Positions 62,988-64,000 of a DNA stretch of 64,000 nt are shown piece after piece. The stretch's first letter is position 1. Each line of letters opens with the position of its first letter. The position numbers were made by a program, and so were the translations under genes. The notes beneath the pieces were generated by a model, which was not told the DNA's origin, ran no database searches, and was given only the letters and a program-made list of their open reading frames with translations. Origin of the DNA: Flagellimonas taeanensis (GTDB taxonomy: Bacteria; Bacteroidota; Bacteroidia; Flavobacteriales; Flavobacteriaceae); contig NZ_QXFO01000015.1 in the NCBI RefSeq assembly GCF_003584105.1, forward strand, positions 30,252-94,251, written 5' to 3'.

Positions 62988-63022
62988 TGCAACAACCCCG
63001 AGCCTGTCGAGGGGGCGTTAGA

Positions 63023-63229
63023 TCACTTCATGTGTATATAGTGGGCGATTGCCTTCGGTAAATTGATAAGCTCGCCATAAATGAAGTGGTTCAATTGCAT
63101 GTTTTGATCATTAAGGCGTGCATTTACATAGTTGATGTAAGCCTCAATATTGGTTTTTTTATCAAGTCCCGTATCACGCTTAAAATCTTGTTCAAAAGCG
63201 TTGAAATTGTTGTGAATTTTTTTTGCCAT
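63023..63229 (-). CDS. Small helical protein of unknown function
   Basis: The ATG at 63229 gives 68 residues beginning MAKKIHNNFNAFEQDF and ending with a helix of mixed charge; an upstream in-frame ATG (63316) would add a hydrophobic stretch with no support. No family is recognised. The high share of Asn, Lys and Ile and lack of signal or membrane segments suggest a small cytosolic protein. It is opposite in direction to the recombinases and could be a regulator or accessory of the module. Confidence 0.45.
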   Translation of the reverse strand: MAKKIHNNFNAFEQDFKRDTGLDKKTNIEAYINYVNARLNDQNMQLNHFIYGELINLPKAIAHYIHMK

Positions 63230-63519
63230 GACTCTGGTTTTAAAATTAATAAAGGCAAAGTAGCCATAAAAAAATAGAAAGGAATCTGGCATTGGTAATG
63301 TAGGTGCCTTAAACAATACTTTTATGTTTTTGAAATAAAACCTTCATGTTACAACTGAATCCAAGAACTCTTTGTTGATTAGCGAAATCCCAATAAACAT
63401 GGGTGTGCAGGGGTGTTACTAGGCAATGTCCTTTTAAAGTGGAACTAAAAGACATAGCTTAAACCCGCCCGATTGAAAAGTTTTATCGCTTAAGGGGGCG
63501 AATCTTTAAAACATCGCTT

Positions 63520-63705
63520 ATGGATAACAACGTTTTATACATCTTGATATGGTCGCTGGTGCTGGTGGTGTACCTGACCCAATTGCCCAAATGGCGGTTG
63601 GACATGTTCGGGAACTTCTTGAAGAAAGTGCTGGCCGTACTGCCCATTACAAAGGTGGCCGAGGCCATAATGAGGGGTCTGAAAGACCGACAAAGTCCCC
63701 GATAG
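63520..63705 (+). CDS. Small single-pass membrane protein
   Basis: This 61-residue protein has an N-terminal membrane helix (about residues 4-20, VLYILIWSLVLVVYL) and a basic amphipathic remainder (KWRLDMFGNFLKKVL). No family is recognised. The frame is well formed and has the same composition as the recombinase genes, so it is probably real and part of the mobile module. Confidence 0.5.
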   Translation: MDNNVLYILIWSLVLVVYLTQLPKWRLDMFGNFLKKVLAVLPITKVAEAIMRGLKDRQSPR

Positions 63706-64000
63706 GTATAACGGGGACTAACTCGACGCGTGAAATTTTTATGGTATAATATGCTGTAAACAAATGGGTTGCAATGATAGTAAAAATCGGTCGAACCACC
63801 GCAATCAGAAATGGGAACCCATCCCATGAACACATTTAGCAAGCTATGTTTTTGCTATCAAAAACCCTGTTCACTCTGTTCGTCAACAACAGGAATAGGG
63901 TTATCTTTATGCCACGTTCTTTTACATTTTTGGCGGCCCGATGTTCCAAAAAATGGTGTCGATAAATGCTTTTTTGCATAGGGTATGACCAAAACGGCAA
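63706..64000. other. Right-edge intergenic DNA
   Basis: No gene is supported in the last 295 bases. A small inverted repeat ATGGG-AA-CCCAT lies near 63811-63822, and a TAGCAA-TTGCTA hairpin at 63837-63857 contains CAAGCTATGTTT, a 12-base sequence also found at 62680-62691 in the palindrome after the recombinases. Confidence 0.35.

Larger units (their letters stand above)
62653..63022. other. Non-coding palindrome-rich region
   Basis: These 370 bases hold the two long inverted repeats listed separately and no supported gene. The region from about 62820 to 63000 is richer in G and C than the following DNA and carries the TTTTAAAG motif in both directions. It is the best candidate for the cis-acting site of the tandem-recombinase module. 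Confidence 0.45.
58749..63705. mobile_element. Tandem-recombinase mobile module (borders uncertain)
   Basis: An XRE regulator, a primase-type ATPase, two adjacent tyrosine recombinases, long palindromes and two small proteins form a second mobile module. It is distinct from the integrase module at 24957. Its ends are not seen; the strong inverted repeats at 62683 and 62932 may be attachment, resolution or replication sites. Confidence 0.5.

Overview
The window reads as chromosomal or mobile-element DNA of a member of the Bacteroidota, most likely a marine-type Flavobacteriaceae. The evidence is Bacteroides-type conjugative transposon genes (TraK/TraM/TraN), a BfmA plus MobB-like mobilisation pair, HYC_CC_PP-family proteins, RHS/YD proteins of the Bacteroidota (DUF6443) type, weak Shine-Dalgarno sequences and a TAnnTTTG-like promoter box. 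The genus cannot be fixed from the sequence. No rRNA, tRNA or CRISPR array was seen.

Layout. (1) 1-2622: end of a conjugative transfer operon (C-terminal end of a membrane protein, traK, traM, traN), reading rightwards. (2) 2894-24185: a copper/silver resistance island. It has a CopB-type P-ATPase and two small proteins on the minus strand. A long plus-strand run follows: HYC_CC_PP protein, CusA-type RND pump, outer-membrane factor, CusB-type adaptor with a DUF3347 tail, a multicopper oxidase with a CopB-like C-terminal barrel, a membrane protein, a free DUF3347 lipoprotein, a haem-binding protein, DUF4440 and PepSY proteins, a metal-binding AraC-type regulator, two HMA metallochaperones, a DUF305 protein and a CopA-type P-ATPase. 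Together these cover cytosolic sensing, chaperoning, export to the periplasm, oxidation of Cu(I) and expulsion across the outer membrane. (3) 24186-28067: 770 bases of mostly non-coding DNA rich in repeats and hairpins, then a tyrosine integrase, BfmA-like protein and MobB-type relaxase, i.e. an integrative/mobilisable module. (4) 28200-31827: an IS110-family insertion sequence, a DUF2971 protein and a 413-residue coiled-coil protein of unknown function.

(5) 32707-58270: the most striking region. Two paralogous RHS toxin operons, each with a front-half RHS gene, a very large rear-half RHS gene with an exchangeable toxin tip and a small immunity gene, flank a six-gene operon on the minus strand that encodes a reduced type II secretion/type IV pilus-like machine (pseudopilin, prepilin peptidase, GspE ATPase, GspD secretin, GspL-like and GspM-like proteins, with no GspF). 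The arrangement suggests that the machine and the RHS proteins work together, perhaps in export or surface display of the toxins; this is inference. (6) 58267-64000: a DUF3805 protein and an XRE regulator, then a second mobile module made of a primase-type P-loop ATPase and two adjacent tyrosine recombinases, the second lacking key catalytic residues. Long imperfect palindromes and two small proteins follow.

Coordinates of genes are firm for long ORFs. The exact ends of mobile elements, promoters and RNA elements are tentative.
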